In this document: positions 10,248-21,108 of the stretch, one piece after another | Layout of the letters: each line of letters starts with the position of its first letter | How positions within the stretch are numbered: position 1 is the stretch's first letter | NCBI RefSeq assembly: GCF_014837175.1 | Contig: NZ_JACYFR010000001.1 | Coordinates: 248,001 to 312,000, forward strand | Direction of reading: 5' to 3' | DNA length: 64,000 bases | Source: Cellulomonas sp. JH27-2 | GTDB taxonomy: Bacteria > Actinomycetota > Actinomycetes > Actinomycetales > Cellulomonadaceae | Position numbers and translations under genes: made by a program | Notes under the pieces: generated by a model | Databases searched by the model: none | What the model was told of the DNA's origin: nothing | Seen by the model: only the letters and a program-made list of their open reading frames with translations

Positions 10248-11123
10248 ATGAACTCAGTTTCCGCAAGCACCCCGTCCGCAGCCGCCTCCGGCACGTTCCG
10301 CCTCGGCGGAGACCTCGAGATCAACCGGCTCGGGTACGGCACGATGCAGCTCCCGGGCGAGGGGGTCTGGGGGCCGCCGAAGGATCGTGACGCCGCGCAC
10401 GCGGTCCTGCGACGGGCCGTCGAGCTGGGCGTGAACTTCTTCGACACCGCCGACAGCTACGGCCCCGAGGTCGCCGAGGACCTGCTCCGGGAGGCGCTGC
10501 ACCCGTACTCCGACGACGTCGTGATTGCCACGAAGGCCGGCCTGACCCGTCAGGGACCCGGCGTGTGGACGCCCGTCGGCCGGCCCGCATACCTGCGTCA
10601 GCAGGCCGAGCTCAGCCTGCGCCGCCTCGGCGTGGAGCGCATCGACCTGTTCCAGCTGCACCGCATCGACCCCGAGGTGCCGCTCGAGGACCAGGTGGGC
10701 GAGCTGAAGGCGCTGCAGGACGAGGGCAAGATCCGCCACATCGGGCTGAGCGAGGTCAGCGTCGCGGACGTGGAGGCGGCGCAGCAGGTCGCGACGATCG
10801 TCTCGGTGCAGAACCTGTTCAACCTCACCGACCGTTCCGCGGAGGAGCTGCTCGACTGGGCCACCGAGCGCGAGATCGCGTTCATCCCCTGGTTCCCGCT
10901 GGCCACGGGCAAGCTCTCGGGCGAGGGCAGCCCGCTGGCGGAGCTTGCGAAGCAGCACGACGCGTCGCCGTCCCAGCTGGCGCTGGCGTGGCTGCTGCGC
11001 CGCTCCCCCGCGATGCTGCCCATCCCCGGCACGTCGAGCATCGCGCACCTCGAGGACAACGTCGCCGGTGCGGGGATCACGCTGAGCGACGACGAGTTCG
11101 CGGCGCTCTCGGCGGTCAGCTAG
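10248..11123 (+). CDS. Aldo/keto reductase
   Basis: A 291-residue TIM-barrel NADPH-dependent oxidoreductase. Catalytic tetrad residues are visible: Asp in FFDTADSYG, Tyr in the same motif, Lys in IATKAGL and His in LFQLHRID. The C-terminal nucleotide-binding segment [13 protein letters not shown] is intact. The [13 protein letters not shown] loop and the sequence overall fit the subgroup of bacterial oxidoreductases near AKR13/YakC. It reduces aldehydes or ketones; the substrate is unknown. ATG 10248 is chosen because the longer frame upstream overlaps the HNH gene and lacks similarity. No Shine-Dalgarno sequence precedes it, so the mRNA may be leaderless. Confidence 0.92.
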   Translation: MNSVSASTPSAAASGTFRLGGDLEINRLGYGTMQLPGEGVWGPPKDRDAAHAVLRRAVELGVNFFDTADSYGPEVAEDLLREALHPYSDDVVIATKAGLTRQGPGVWTPVGRPAYLRQQAELSLRRLGVERIDLFQLHRIDPEVPLEDQVGELKALQDEGKIRHIGLSEVSVADVEAAQQVATIVSVQNLFNLTDRSAEELLDWATEREIAFIPWFPLATGKLSGEGSPLAELAKQHDASPSQLALAWLLRRSPAMLPIPGTSSIAHLEDNVAGAGITLSDDEFAALSAVS

Positions 11124-11246
11124 CCCGTACCGCCGCACGGGGTGACGTCGCCCGTTCGACGGAACCCGTGCGTGTCGGCGGCGGTTGCTGGCGGGCGGGT
11201 GCACCCTGGGAGAGGACACCGGCCCATCGGCGAAGGAGCCTCTCGG

Positions 11247-11492
11247 ATGACCGTCAGCGACCACGACGTGGACCCGGCCCTGGCGGCCCGCGTGCGGCAG
11301 GAGTTCGCCCACGCCACCTGGTTCACCCTCGCCGCCGCGACCGCCCGTGCCCATCACGCCGTCGACGCGCTGCCGTCGCCGTACTCGCCGAGGTGCGACG
11401 CGGCGGAGCGCCGCGCGGCCGAGGACAGGCAGGTCGTGCTGGAGGAGCTGCTCGCCGAGGAGACCGCACGCTCCCGCCACGGCACGGCGTGA
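11247..11492 (+). CDS. Small conserved-type hypothetical protein
   Basis: An 81-residue soluble, mostly helical protein (DPALAARVRQEFAHATWFTL and a C-terminal charged helix RRAAEDRQVVLEELLAEE). I do not recognise the family. AAGGAG lies about 9 bases before the ATG and codon third positions are GC-rich, so it is probably a real gene. It is positioned alone between the reductase and the xylanase regulatory region. Confidence 0.6.
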   Translation: MTVSDHDVDPALAARVRQEFAHATWFTLAAATARAHHAVDALPSPYSPRCDAAERRAAEDRQVVLEELLAEETARSRHGTA

Positions 11493-11577
11493 CGCGCCCG
11501 ACGCCCCGCGGTCGAATCCCTCTCCCACCGATCGGCCTGCCCCCAGCAAGGGGCCCGAGGCGGCACCGTCGACACCG

Positions 11578-11595
11578 GTGTGAAACGTTTTACAC
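11578..11595. promoter_or_regulatory. LacI-type operator, core AAACGTTT, upstream of xylanase
   Basis: GTGTGAAACGTTTTACAC is an 18-bp palindrome with one mismatched pair. It has the central CG typical of LacI/GalR operators and lies 233 bp upstream of the xylanase ATG. The same AAACGTTT core lies upstream of cenA. Confidence 0.6.
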
Positions 11596-11617
11596 CCTGG
11601 CAGCCGCGTGGTGGTGA

Positions 11618-14188
<2,571 letters not shown>

Positions 14189-14214
14189 CGCACAGCTGAA
14201 CCGGTCCATCTGCT

Positions 14215-14250
14215 GGGCGGGCGTGGTGCGCAGCGACACCACGCCCGCCC
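14215..14250. terminator. Hairpin terminator after the xylanase gene
   Basis: Perfect 14-base arms (GGGCGGGCGTGGTG at 14215-14228, complement at 14237-14250) around an 8-base loop, 27 bp past the stop. No T-tract. Confidence 0.7.
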
Positions 14251-14397
14251 GGTGCAGCTCCTCCCGGGCCCAGCACGACGGCCCGCCACCGGCCGTTCCC
14301 GCGCGGCGGTACACGCCCCCGGATGCCAGATCACTCCGGCGGGGTGAGACTCGGTCAGGCCCGCTCGCCCGGGCTGTGCCAAGTCAAGGAGCAGTCT

Positions 14398-15948
14398 GTG
14401 AAGCGTGCCGGTCAGGTGGCCGCGGGAGTGGCTGCGAGCGTCGCAGCCCTCGCCGCGAGGGACCTCATCCAGAAGAAGCACTCCGTCCTGCGGACGTACC
14501 CGGTGATCGGGCACCTGCGCTACCTCATGGAGGACCTGCGGCCCGAGCTGCAGCAGTACTTCGTCGAGCGGAACTGGGACGGGCGGCCGTTCGACCGTGA
14601 CATCCGGACGCTGATCTACGAGCGCGCCAAGGGCACCAACGAGGAGCAACCGTTCGGCACGGAGCGGGACGTCAACGAGATCGGGTACGAGTACCTGGTC
14701 CACTCGACGCTGCCGGTCGAGGCGCCGGCGCAGCCGCACCGGGTGGTCGTCGGCGGCCCGGACTGCAGCAAGCCGTATTCGATGGCGCTGGTCAACGTGT
14801 CGGCGATGAGCTTCGGCGCCCTGTCGTCGAACTCGATCATGGCCCTGAACAAGGGCGCCGCGATGGGCGGCTTCGCGCACGACACCGGGGAGGGCGGCCT
14901 GTCCCCGTATCACCTGGAGCACGGCGGTGACCTGGTCTGGGAGCTCGGTTCGGGCTACTTCGGGGCCCGCACCAAGGAAGGCGACTTCGACCCGGACCTC
15001 TTCGCGGACAAGGCCGCCCACGAGAGCGTGAAGTGCGTGTCGCTCAAGCTGAGCCAGGGTGCCAAGCCCGGGATCGGTGGGGTGCTGCCAGCGGCCAAGG
15101 TGACGAAGGAGATCGCCGAGATCCGCGGGGTGCCGCAGGGCGAGAAGTGCGTCAGCCCGCCCACGCACAAAGTGTTCAGCACGCCCGTGGAGCTGATCGA
15201 GTTCCTGGCCCGGATGCGTGAGCTGGCCGGCGGCAAGCCGGTCGGGTTCAAGCTGTGCGTCGGCTCGCGGATGGACGTGCTCGCCATCTGCAAGGCGATC
15301 CTCGCCGTCGGCACGGCGCCGGACTTCATCATCGTCGACGGTTCCGAGGGTGGGACCGGCGCGGCGCCGCTGGAGTTCGAGGACCACGTCGGCATGCCGC
15401 TGACGCACGGGCTCATGACGGTGCACAACGCCCTGGTCGGCACGGGTCTGCGCGACCGCATCCGTGTGGGCGCGTCCGGCAAGGTCGCGGCCGGCAACGA
15501 CGTGGTCAAGCGCATCATCCAGGGCGCGGACTACACCAACTCGGCGCGCGCCATGATGATGGCGGCCGGCTGCATCCAGGCGCAGAAGTGCCACACGGAC
15601 AAGTGCCCGACGGGTGTCGCGACGCAGAGCCACGTCCGGGGCCGGGTGCTCGACGTGGGTGACAAGAGCCAACGCGTGCAGCGGTACCAGAAGGCGACGG
15701 TCGACGAGGCCGTGAAGATCATGGCCGCGATGGGCGCCCGCACCCCGCGCGACCTGTCGCCGCACCAGCTCCGCATCAACGTCTCGGCCACCCGGGCCGA
15801 GTCGTACGCGTCGCTGTTCGACTGGCTGCGCCCGGGCGAGCTGCTGGATCAGGCCCCGGAGTCGTGGGCCTTCGACTGGGCCACGGCCAGCGCCGACACC
15901 TTCCACCCCCGCATCCAGGACGACCACAGCCGGAGGACCACCGCATGA
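14398..15948 (+). CDS. FMN-binding glutamate-synthase-like protein
   Basis: A 516-residue homologue of the FMN/synthase domain of glutamate synthase large subunit (GltB C-terminal part), without the glutaminase domain. It has a short N-terminal hydrophobic stretch (VAAGVAASVAALAA). The FMN-barrel elements VNVSAMSFGALSSNSI, GGLSPYHLE, KLSQGAKPGIGG, IIVDGSEGGTGAAP and GASGKVAAGNDVVKR follow. A Cys-rich segment (CIQAQKCHTDKCPTGVATQ) matches the Fe-S cluster cysteines of GltS. In actinobacteria such stand-alone proteins are of uncertain reaction. GTG 14398 is preferred because AAGGAG lies 6 bases upstream; a longer in-frame start at 14323 lacks this. It overlaps poxB by ATGA, so the two are translationally coupled. 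Confidence 0.88.
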   Translation: MKRAGQVAAGVAASVAALAARDLIQKKHSVLRTYPVIGHLRYLMEDLRPELQQYFVERNWDGRPFDRDIRTLIYERAKGTNEEQPFGTERDVNEIGYEYLVHSTLPVEAPAQPHRVVVGGPDCSKPYSMALVNVSAMSFGALSSNSIMALNKGAAMGGFAHDTGEGGLSPYHLEHGGDLVWELGSGYFGARTKEGDFDPDLFADKAAHESVKCVSLKLSQGAKPGIGGVLPAAKVTKEIAEIRGVPQGEKCVSPPTHKVFSTPVELIEFLARMRELAGGKPVGFKLCVGSRMDVLAICKAILAVGTAPDFIIVDGSEGGTGAAPLEFEDHVGMPLTHGLMTVHNALVGTGLRDRIRVGASGKVAAGNDVVKRIIQGADYTNSARAMMMAAGCIQAQKCHTDKCPTGVATQSHVRGRVLDVGDKSQRVQRYQKATVDEAVKIMAAMGARTPRDLSPHQLRINVSATRAESYASLFDWLRPGELLDQAPESWAFDWATASADTFHPRIQDDHSRRTTA

Positions 15949-17660
15949 CGACCGTCGCCGAGTCCATCATCGAGTCGCTGATCGCGGGCGGCGTCCGGCA
16001 GGTGTGGGGCGTCGTCGGCGACGCCCTCAACCCGCTGACGGACGCGATCCGCCGCGACGAACGCATCGAGTGGATCGGCGTGCGCCACGAGGAGGCGGCC
16101 GCCTTCGCGGTCAGTGCGCAGGCGCAGCTCACCGGCACGATCGGCGTCTGCATGGGCACGGTCGGCCCGGGCTCGATCCACCTGCTCAACGGCCTGTACG
16201 ACGCGAAGAAGTCGCACGCGCCCGTGCTCGCGATCTGCGGCCAGGTGCCCAGCGAGGAGATCGGCACCGACTTCTTCCAGGAGGTCGACAACGACGTCCT
16301 GTTCTCGGACGTGTCCGTCTTCGCGCGCACCCTCACAGCCCCCGCGCAGCTCCCGCACCTGCTGGAGCAGGCCGTGAACGCCGCCTACGCGCAGCAGGGC
16401 GTGGCCGTCCTGACCATCCCCGGCGACATCGGCGAGCTCGACGTCCCGAAGGGCACCGTGGCTCGGTTCGCACCGCGCGGGACGGCGGGTGCGGCGCCCG
16501 ACGAGCAGGTGGCGGCGGCCGTCGCCGCGCTGGCCGAGGGCAGCGTCACGCTGCTCGTCGGCTGCGGGGCGCGGGAGGCGCGCGACGAGGTGCTCGCGCT
16601 GGCGGAGACCCTGCAGGCGCCCATGGTGCTGACCCTCAAGGCCAAGGAGGGTCTCGAGCGAGACAACAGGTTCCAGGTGGGCCAGTCGGGCCTGATCGGC
16701 AACCCTGCCGCCGCGAAGGCCATGGACGCCTGCGACGTGCTTTTCCTGGTCGGCACCGACTTCCCGTACCGGGACTGGTACCCGACCGGCAAGACGGTCA
16801 TCCAGCTCGACGCGCGCGGCGAGCACATCGGCCGCCGCACGTCGGTCGACCACGCGCTCGTCGGCGACGCGGGGGCGACGCTGCGCGCCCTGCTCCCCCG
16901 GCTGGCCGCCCGCGACGACAGCAAGCACCTCGACGACGCGGTCGCGGCCTTCCGCAGCTGGCACGAGCGCCAGGACTCGCTCCTCGATCCCGGGCACGAC
17001 GACTCGCTCGTCGGCCGCGTGCGTGCCGTGTTCGACAACCCTGACGACCGCATCCGCCCCGAGGCCGTCGCGGCGGCCGTGGACCGGATCGCGCGCGACG
17101 ACGCGATCTTCACCAGCGACACCGGCATGTCGACGGCCTGGCTGGCGCGCTTCGTCACCATGCGGGGCACGCGTCGCCTGATCGGCTCCTACAACCTGGG
17201 CTCGATGGCCAACGCGATGCCGCAGGCCCTGGGCGCGCAGGCGCTGGACCGCACTCGGCCCGTGGTCGCGTTCAGCGGCGACGGCGGCCTGATGATGCTG
17301 CTCGGTGACCTGCGCACCGCGGTCACGTACCGCCTGCCGGTCCGCGTGGTCGTCTTCAACAACGGTCGTCTGGGCATGGTCAAGCTCGAGCAGGAGCAGG
17401 GCGGCCTGCCCGAGTTCGGCACCGAGCTCGACAACCCCGACATCGCCGCGGTCGCTGCAGCGATGGGCCTGGCGTCGCGCCGCGTCACCGATCCCGATGA
17501 GCTCGACGACGCCGTCGCCTGGGCGTGCGGTGTCGACGGGCCGGTGCTGCTCGACGTCGTGACGAACCCCGACGAGATCGCCCTGCCGCCGAAGGCCAAG
17601 CTCAGCCAGGGCTGGGGCTTCGCCATCGCCAAGTCGAAGGAGATCCTGGAGAGCCGCTGA
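15945..17660 (+). CDS. poxB: Pyruvate dehydrogenase (quinone) / pyruvate oxidase PoxB
   Basis: A 571-residue thiamine-diphosphate enzyme that should oxidise pyruvate to acetate and CO2, passing electrons to quinone via FAD. The N-terminal PYR domain contains the catalytic Glu in VRHEEAAAF. A central FAD-type domain follows. The C-terminal PP domain carries the ThDP motif FSGDGGLMMLLGDL through VVFNNGRLG. The tail TNPDEIALPPKAKLSQGWGF matches the E. coli PoxB C-terminus, which points to PoxB rather than acetolactate synthase. Coupled to the preceding GltS-like gene through ATGA. PoxB normally works at the membrane during slow growth; here the partner gene hints at a shared redox task. Confidence 0.9.
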   Translation: MTTVAESIIESLIAGGVRQVWGVVGDALNPLTDAIRRDERIEWIGVRHEEAAAFAVSAQAQLTGTIGVCMGTVGPGSIHLLNGLYDAKKSHAPVLAICGQVPSEEIGTDFFQEVDNDVLFSDVSVFARTLTAPAQLPHLLEQAVNAAYAQQGVAVLTIPGDIGELDVPKGTVARFAPRGTAGAAPDEQVAAAVAALAEGSVTLLVGCGAREARDEVLALAETLQAPMVLTLKAKEGLERDNRFQVGQSGLIGNPAAAKAMDACDVLFLVGTDFPYRDWYPTGKTVIQLDARGEHIGRRTSVDHALVGDAGATLRALLPRLAARDDSKHLDDAVAAFRSWHERQDSLLDPGHDDSLVGRVRAVFDNPDDRIRPEAVAAAVDRIARDDAIFTSDTGMSTAWLARFVTMRGTRRLIGSYNLGSMANAMPQALGAQALDRTRPVVAFSGDGGLMMLLGDLRTAVTYRLPVRVVVFNNGRLGMVKLEQEQGGLPEFGTELDNPDIAAVAAAMGLASRRVTDPDELDDAVAWACGVDGPVLLDVVTNPDEIALPPKAKLSQGWGFAIAKSKEILESR

Positions 17661-17680
17661 CCCGCCGGTCAGTCGGCCGG

Positions 17681-18163
17681 TCAGTCGCGCTCGTAGTAGT
17701 CGTGCATGAGCAGGGTGCTCCACCCCGGCTCCTCGACGCGGTCGGGCAGGAGCCGGGGCATGACGGGCTTGAGGTCGAGCACGGGGGTGCCGTCGACGGC
17801 ATCGAGCCCGCGCACCGTGATCCACGTGTCGCCGACGTCCTCGATCCGGCAGATGCTGACGCCGACCGGGTTGGGTCGGTTCGGGCCCCGCGCGGCGAAG
17901 ACGCCGATGAGCGGCATGTCGGCGCGGCCCCGAGCCCGGCTCGTCCCCGTGTGGTCGGACCGGCGCACCACGCGGTCGAACCAGAACAGCACCTCGACGT
18001 GGGAGAAGTCGGCGAGCCCGACGAGGCTCTCCGTGCCCAGCGCGGCGACCAGGTCGATCCGGGCCACGACGTCCCCCCAACCCGTCGTGTCGTCGGGATC
18101 GGTGCGCGGCGACGACACGGAGCCGACGGCGAGCAGCTGCATGCTCACGGAGGTTGTGTCCAT
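17681..18163 (-). CDS. trmO: TrmO/TsaA-family tRNA methyltransferase
   Basis: A 160-residue protein of the YaeB/TsaA family, which uses S-adenosylmethionine to N6-methylate t6A37 in tRNA-Thr. The family signature FAARGPNRPNPVGVS is intact, with upstream FSHVEVLFWFDRV and downstream VLDLKPVMPR. It is shorter than the E. coli enzyme (about 235 residues) and lacks the extra C-terminal domain, as is common in actinobacteria. ATG 18163 is used; ATG 18142 (MQLLAVGSV) is an equally plausible start. It converges on poxB with only 20 bp between, in which CGGTCAGTCGGC repeats in part. Confidence 0.85.
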   Translation of the reverse strand: MDTTSVSMQLLAVGSVSSPRTDPDDTTGWGDVVARIDLVAALGTESLVGLADFSHVEVLFWFDRVVRRSDHTGTSRARGRADMPLIGVFAARGPNRPNPVGVSICRIEDVGDTWITVRGLDAVDGTPVLDLKPVMPRLLPDRVEEPGWSTLLMHDYYERD

Positions 18164-18191
18164 CGCCCGAGGCTATCGATGTCTTCGCCCC

Positions 18192-19745
18192 TCAGGCTCC
18201 GCGTGCACCCGGCTGCGCCGCGACGGCCGGGTGGGCGCACTCCAGGCGCAGCAGCGCACCCGCCCAGCCGCCGGCCAGCACGTCGACGGGCTCGTCGGGC
18301 GATGGGACGCCCATCCGGTCCGCGACGGCACGCGCACGCCGCAGCGCGGCCGGCCCGCCTGTGCTCGCGTGGGTGGCCAGGGCGTGGTGGGCGCGAGCGA
18401 CCGGGGTGCCCGGTCGCGGGGCCGGCGGTGACGCGTGGCTGCAGCGGGCCGACCAGAGGAGCGCGAGGTCGTGGGCCAGTGCGTCGCCGGTGAGGGTCGC
18501 GACGCGTTCGAGGAGCCAAGCGACGTGCGCGGCGCGGTCGCCGTCCGCCGTGGCCCAGGTGTCGCCGTCGGTGTCGAGGCAGCCGAGCACCGCGGTCAGG
18601 TCGGGCGTGGGCGGGATCGGCACGGGCGGCGCGTGGAACGCGCGGGTCAGCGCGTCGCGGAACGTGCGCACCGACCGGTAGCGGCGGCTCGGGTCGACGG
18701 CCAGGGCGCGGCGCAGCGCGCGTTCGACGGCCGGACGTGGCGGGGCTCCGACGCCGACGAACGGTCGCGGGCGACCGGTCGCGATGCGGCGCAGCGCCTC
18801 GGTCCGCTCGCACTCGAGGTCGAGCGGCGGGGCACCGGCCAGCAGCGTGAAGACGAGGACCGCGACCGAGTACTGCTCGGCCGTGGCGTCGAGCGGCGGC
18901 GACGGCTCGTCGCGGAGCAGGGCGTCGGCGGCCTGCGGGTCCAGGTACTCACCGCCGGCCGTGCGGGGTGCGGCGGACCCGTCGACGCGGGCCAGCCCGA
19001 AGTCGATGAGCGCCACGTGCCCGTCGGCCTCGACCAGCACGTTGCCCGGGTGGACGTCGCCGTGCAGCACGCCGAGGGCGTGCGCGTCGGCGTAGGCGTC
19101 GAGGACGCGCGCCGCGAGCAGGTCCCGGCCCGCGTCGTCAGCCGCGAGCGCGGCCAGGTCGGCCGGGTCACCGTCGACCTCCTCGAGCACGAGCGTCCCG
19201 CCCGCAGGGGTCCGCTCGGTCCACACCAGTCGCGGCGCGACCAGGCCCGACAGCCGCTCGAGGGCAGCCAGCTCACGCGTGACGAGACCGGCCCCGTGCC
19301 CTTCGTCGGCTACGACCTTGACCACAGCCCGACCCCCGCCGGGCAGCGCCGCCCGCCACACCTCGCTGTCCGTCAGGACGCGCACGGGTTCCGTCAGGCG
19401 CGCGGGCCCGACGAGGTCGCCGACCTGGTGCCGCGCGTGCAGCGCGTTGCTCGACGCGGCGTCGGCGACCACCAGGACGTCGGAGCGGGTGAGCGCGACG
19501 AGCACGCCGAACGCCTCGTCGAGGGTGGCCAGGGGGTCGACGCCGGCGCTGCGGCTGTAGGCGAGGACCGCCTCGACGAGGGTCGCCGGCTCGCGGAAGC
19601 ACGCGAGCAGCGCCATCGCGTCGCCGGAGAGCAGCTGCGGGGGCACGCGGCTCCCGCGCCGGGCGACGAGCACCTCGCCCGGTGAGTCCATCGGCACCTG
19701 CTCCACGTCGGGGTGCAGGACGTAGCGGAGCTGGTCGACGCTCAT
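18192..19745 (-). CDS. Protein-kinase-fold enzyme with N-terminal PqqD/RRE-like domain
   Basis: 517 residues. Residues 1-95 (LRYVLHPDVEQV, then LSGDAMALLACFREPATL, GVDPLATLDEAFGVLVALTRSDVL) read like a PqqD-type winged helix, the fold RiPP enzymes use to bind leader peptides. A kinase domain follows (about 100-360): AVVKVVADE, LVLEEVDG, catalytic loop VLHGDVHPGNVLV (near 228) and metal-binding IDFGLARV (near 245). The last 150 residues are helical and end with VLAGGWAGALLRLE, which faintly resembles a LanC glycine motif but lacks any zinc ligands. Its ATGA overlaps the stop of the HopA1-family gene. Inference: it phosphorylates Ser/Thr of a peptide, with the neighbour eliminating phosphate. 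It could instead be an ordinary Ser/Thr kinase. Confidence 0.7.
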   Translation of the reverse strand: MSVDQLRYVLHPDVEQVPMDSPGEVLVARRGSRVPPQLLSGDAMALLACFREPATLVEAVLAYSRSAGVDPLATLDEAFGVLVALTRSDVLVVADAASSNALHARHQVGDLVGPARLTEPVRVLTDSEVWRAALPGGGRAVVKVVADEGHGAGLVTRELAALERLSGLVAPRLVWTERTPAGGTLVLEEVDGDPADLAALAADDAGRDLLAARVLDAYADAHALGVLHGDVHPGNVLVEADGHVALIDFGLARVDGSAAPRTAGGEYLDPQAADALLRDEPSPPLDATAEQYSVAVLVFTLLAGAPPLDLECERTEALRRIATGRPRPFVGVGAPPRPAVERALRRALAVDPSRRYRSVRTFRDALTRAFHAPPVPIPPTPDLTAVLGCLDTDGDTWATADGDRAAHVAWLLERVATLTGDALAHDLALLWSARCSHASPPAPRPGTPVARAHHALATHASTGGPAALRRARAVADRMGVPSPDEPVDVLAGGWAGALLRLECAHPAVAAQPGARGA

Positions 19746-20473
19746 GCCGCCACCCGCGCCCCGGGGTACCAGGTGACGACGTCGAGGTCGGCGGCCAGCG
19801 ACGCCAGCGCGTCGGTCGCGACCTGCTGCGACGTCGCCGTCGGGTCCGCCGCACGGGCGTCCGCCAGGGCCAGCGCGACCGCCCGGCAGACCACGGCCCG
19901 CCAGCTCTGGCCACCGACGTCCTCGCCTCGCGAGACGATGCCGCTCGCTCCCACCTGCCCGCTGAACAGGACCCCCTGCGCAGGCAGGTCGGCGAGCTCG
20001 TCGGCCAGGGCCTGCGCGACCACGTCCGCGCGCTGCGCCGCGGGCAGGTAGAGCACCATCTTGTCGGCGCGGTGCAGGCCGGCGGCGTCGGCCCCGACCT
20101 TCCACGACGGGACGCCGAGGCGGGCGGCGACGGCGACGACGCGCTCCAGCGCGACCGGGACCGCGGGCGTCGTCGGGCTGACGTAGACCTTGTGGACGAG
20201 GACCGCGGGGTCGGCGTCGTCGGCCGTCCACCCGTCCCAGTGCTCGGTACGAGACCGTCGGTACGCGGCGAGCGCGGTGCGGTGGGGCCTCGCGGCACGG
20301 TCGACGAGCACGCGCGCCCAGCGGGGGTCGGTCCGCGGGTGCGCGGCGGTGGCGCCCGCTCGGTAGCAGAACGCCGCGAGCGCGTCGGGCCCGGCGTACG
20401 CGGTCAGGGCTGCGGCCCGGCCGACCGCGCGCGCGGTCAGCCGGGCCAGTCGTCCGTCGGTCTCGACGGGCAC
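19742..20473 (-). CDS. HopA1-family (T3SS-effector-like) protein
   Basis: 243 residues. The segment VHKVYVSP, then LGVPSWKVGADAAGLHRADKMVLYL, DLPAQGVLFSGQVG and the SWR helix follows the pattern of actinobacterial proteins annotated as HopA1 family. In thioamitide and class V lanthipeptide clusters such proteins pair with an APH-like kinase, and the pair dehydrates Ser/Thr by phosphorylation and elimination. Here the kinase gene overlaps the 3' end by four bases and a 127-residue protein gene precedes it by 3 bp, so the three form one operon. The family assignment is from memory of motif spacing. The lyase role is inference. Confidence 0.7.
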   Translation of the reverse strand: MPVETDGRLARLTARAVGRAAALTAYAGPDALAAFCYRAGATAAHPRTDPRWARVLVDRAARPHRTALAAYRRSRTEHWDGWTADDADPAVLVHKVYVSPTTPAVPVALERVVAVAARLGVPSWKVGADAAGLHRADKMVLYLPAAQRADVVAQALADELADLPAQGVLFSGQVGASGIVSRGEDVGGQSWRAVVCRAVALALADARAADPTATSQQVATDALASLAADLDVVTWYPGARVAA

Positions 20474-20476
20474 GGC

Positions 20477-20860
20477 TCAGCCCTTGACGGCCGACGCCAC
20501 GTATGCGACGTCCTCGGCCGAGGCCTGCAGACCCTCGATCTCCCGCTCGACGACCTTCAGCGTCACGGCGAGCGACTCCCGCACCTGCTGCAGGTCGGCC
20601 TCGTCGAGCCTGCCGACGGGGAACACGATCGGCGTGATCGGCGTCGGGATGGTGTACAGCGTGGTGTCGTCGGCGGGCAGGAAGACCCCGCCACCGCCGC
20701 CGCCGGCCGCCCGCGTCTGCAGGCGTGCGATCTGCGGCGACAGTGCCGCCACGCGGATGATCGGCGACGTCTCGGGGACCGTCGGCGGGTTGGTCAGCGG
20801 GTCGTGCCAGGTGAACTTCGGCAGCCTGCGGACGTACAGATCCTTGATGTAGAAGCCCAT
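20477..20860 (-). CDS. 127-residue Cys-free protein, possible substrate or partner of the HopA1/kinase pair
   Basis: The first gene of the cassette, with GGGGGAG a few bases before the ATG. I do not recognise the family. The N-terminal 45 residues are aromatic and Pro-rich (FYIKDLYVRRLPKFTWHDPL). An Ala-Gly6 stretch (AAGGGGGGVF, about 51-60) follows, then a Thr/Pro segment (ADDTTLYTIPTPITPIVFP) and a C-terminal amphipathic helix (DEADLQQVRESLAVTLKVVEREIEGL). There is no cysteine, so lanthionine formation is impossible. The Thr-rich segment between glycines and helix could be dehydrated. It could equally be a structural partner protein. The longer in-frame frame upstream lacks a ribosome site. 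Confidence 0.65.
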   Translation of the reverse strand: MGFYIKDLYVRRLPKFTWHDPLTNPPTVPETSPIIRVAALSPQIARLQTRAAGGGGGGVFLPADDTTLYTIPTPITPIVFPVGRLDEADLQQVRESLAVTLKVVEREIEGLQASAEDVAYVASAVKG

Positions 20861-21108
20861 GTCTCCCCCTGGAGTGGTGCTCACCCGGTCGCTCCGGGCC
20901 GCGACCCGACGGGCCGCTCGATGGTCAGGGGCGCGCGCGCAGGCACCGAGATACCGCGGCCCGAGAACTCCACCCTGGGTGGCACGTGAGCAGACGTGAA
21001 TGCCGCGGTCGAGAACAGAGAGAAGCAGACCCGCGCGGGCGTGCGCGGCGATACGGTTGCGCGATCGCGTGCGGAACGGCCCGCACGCCGCCGACCAGGG
21101 GGAACACC

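Noticed and set aside
20477..20860. The 127-residue protein as a lanthipeptide precursor
   Set aside because: It has no cysteine, so thioether rings cannot form; kept only as a possible dehydration substrate or partner.
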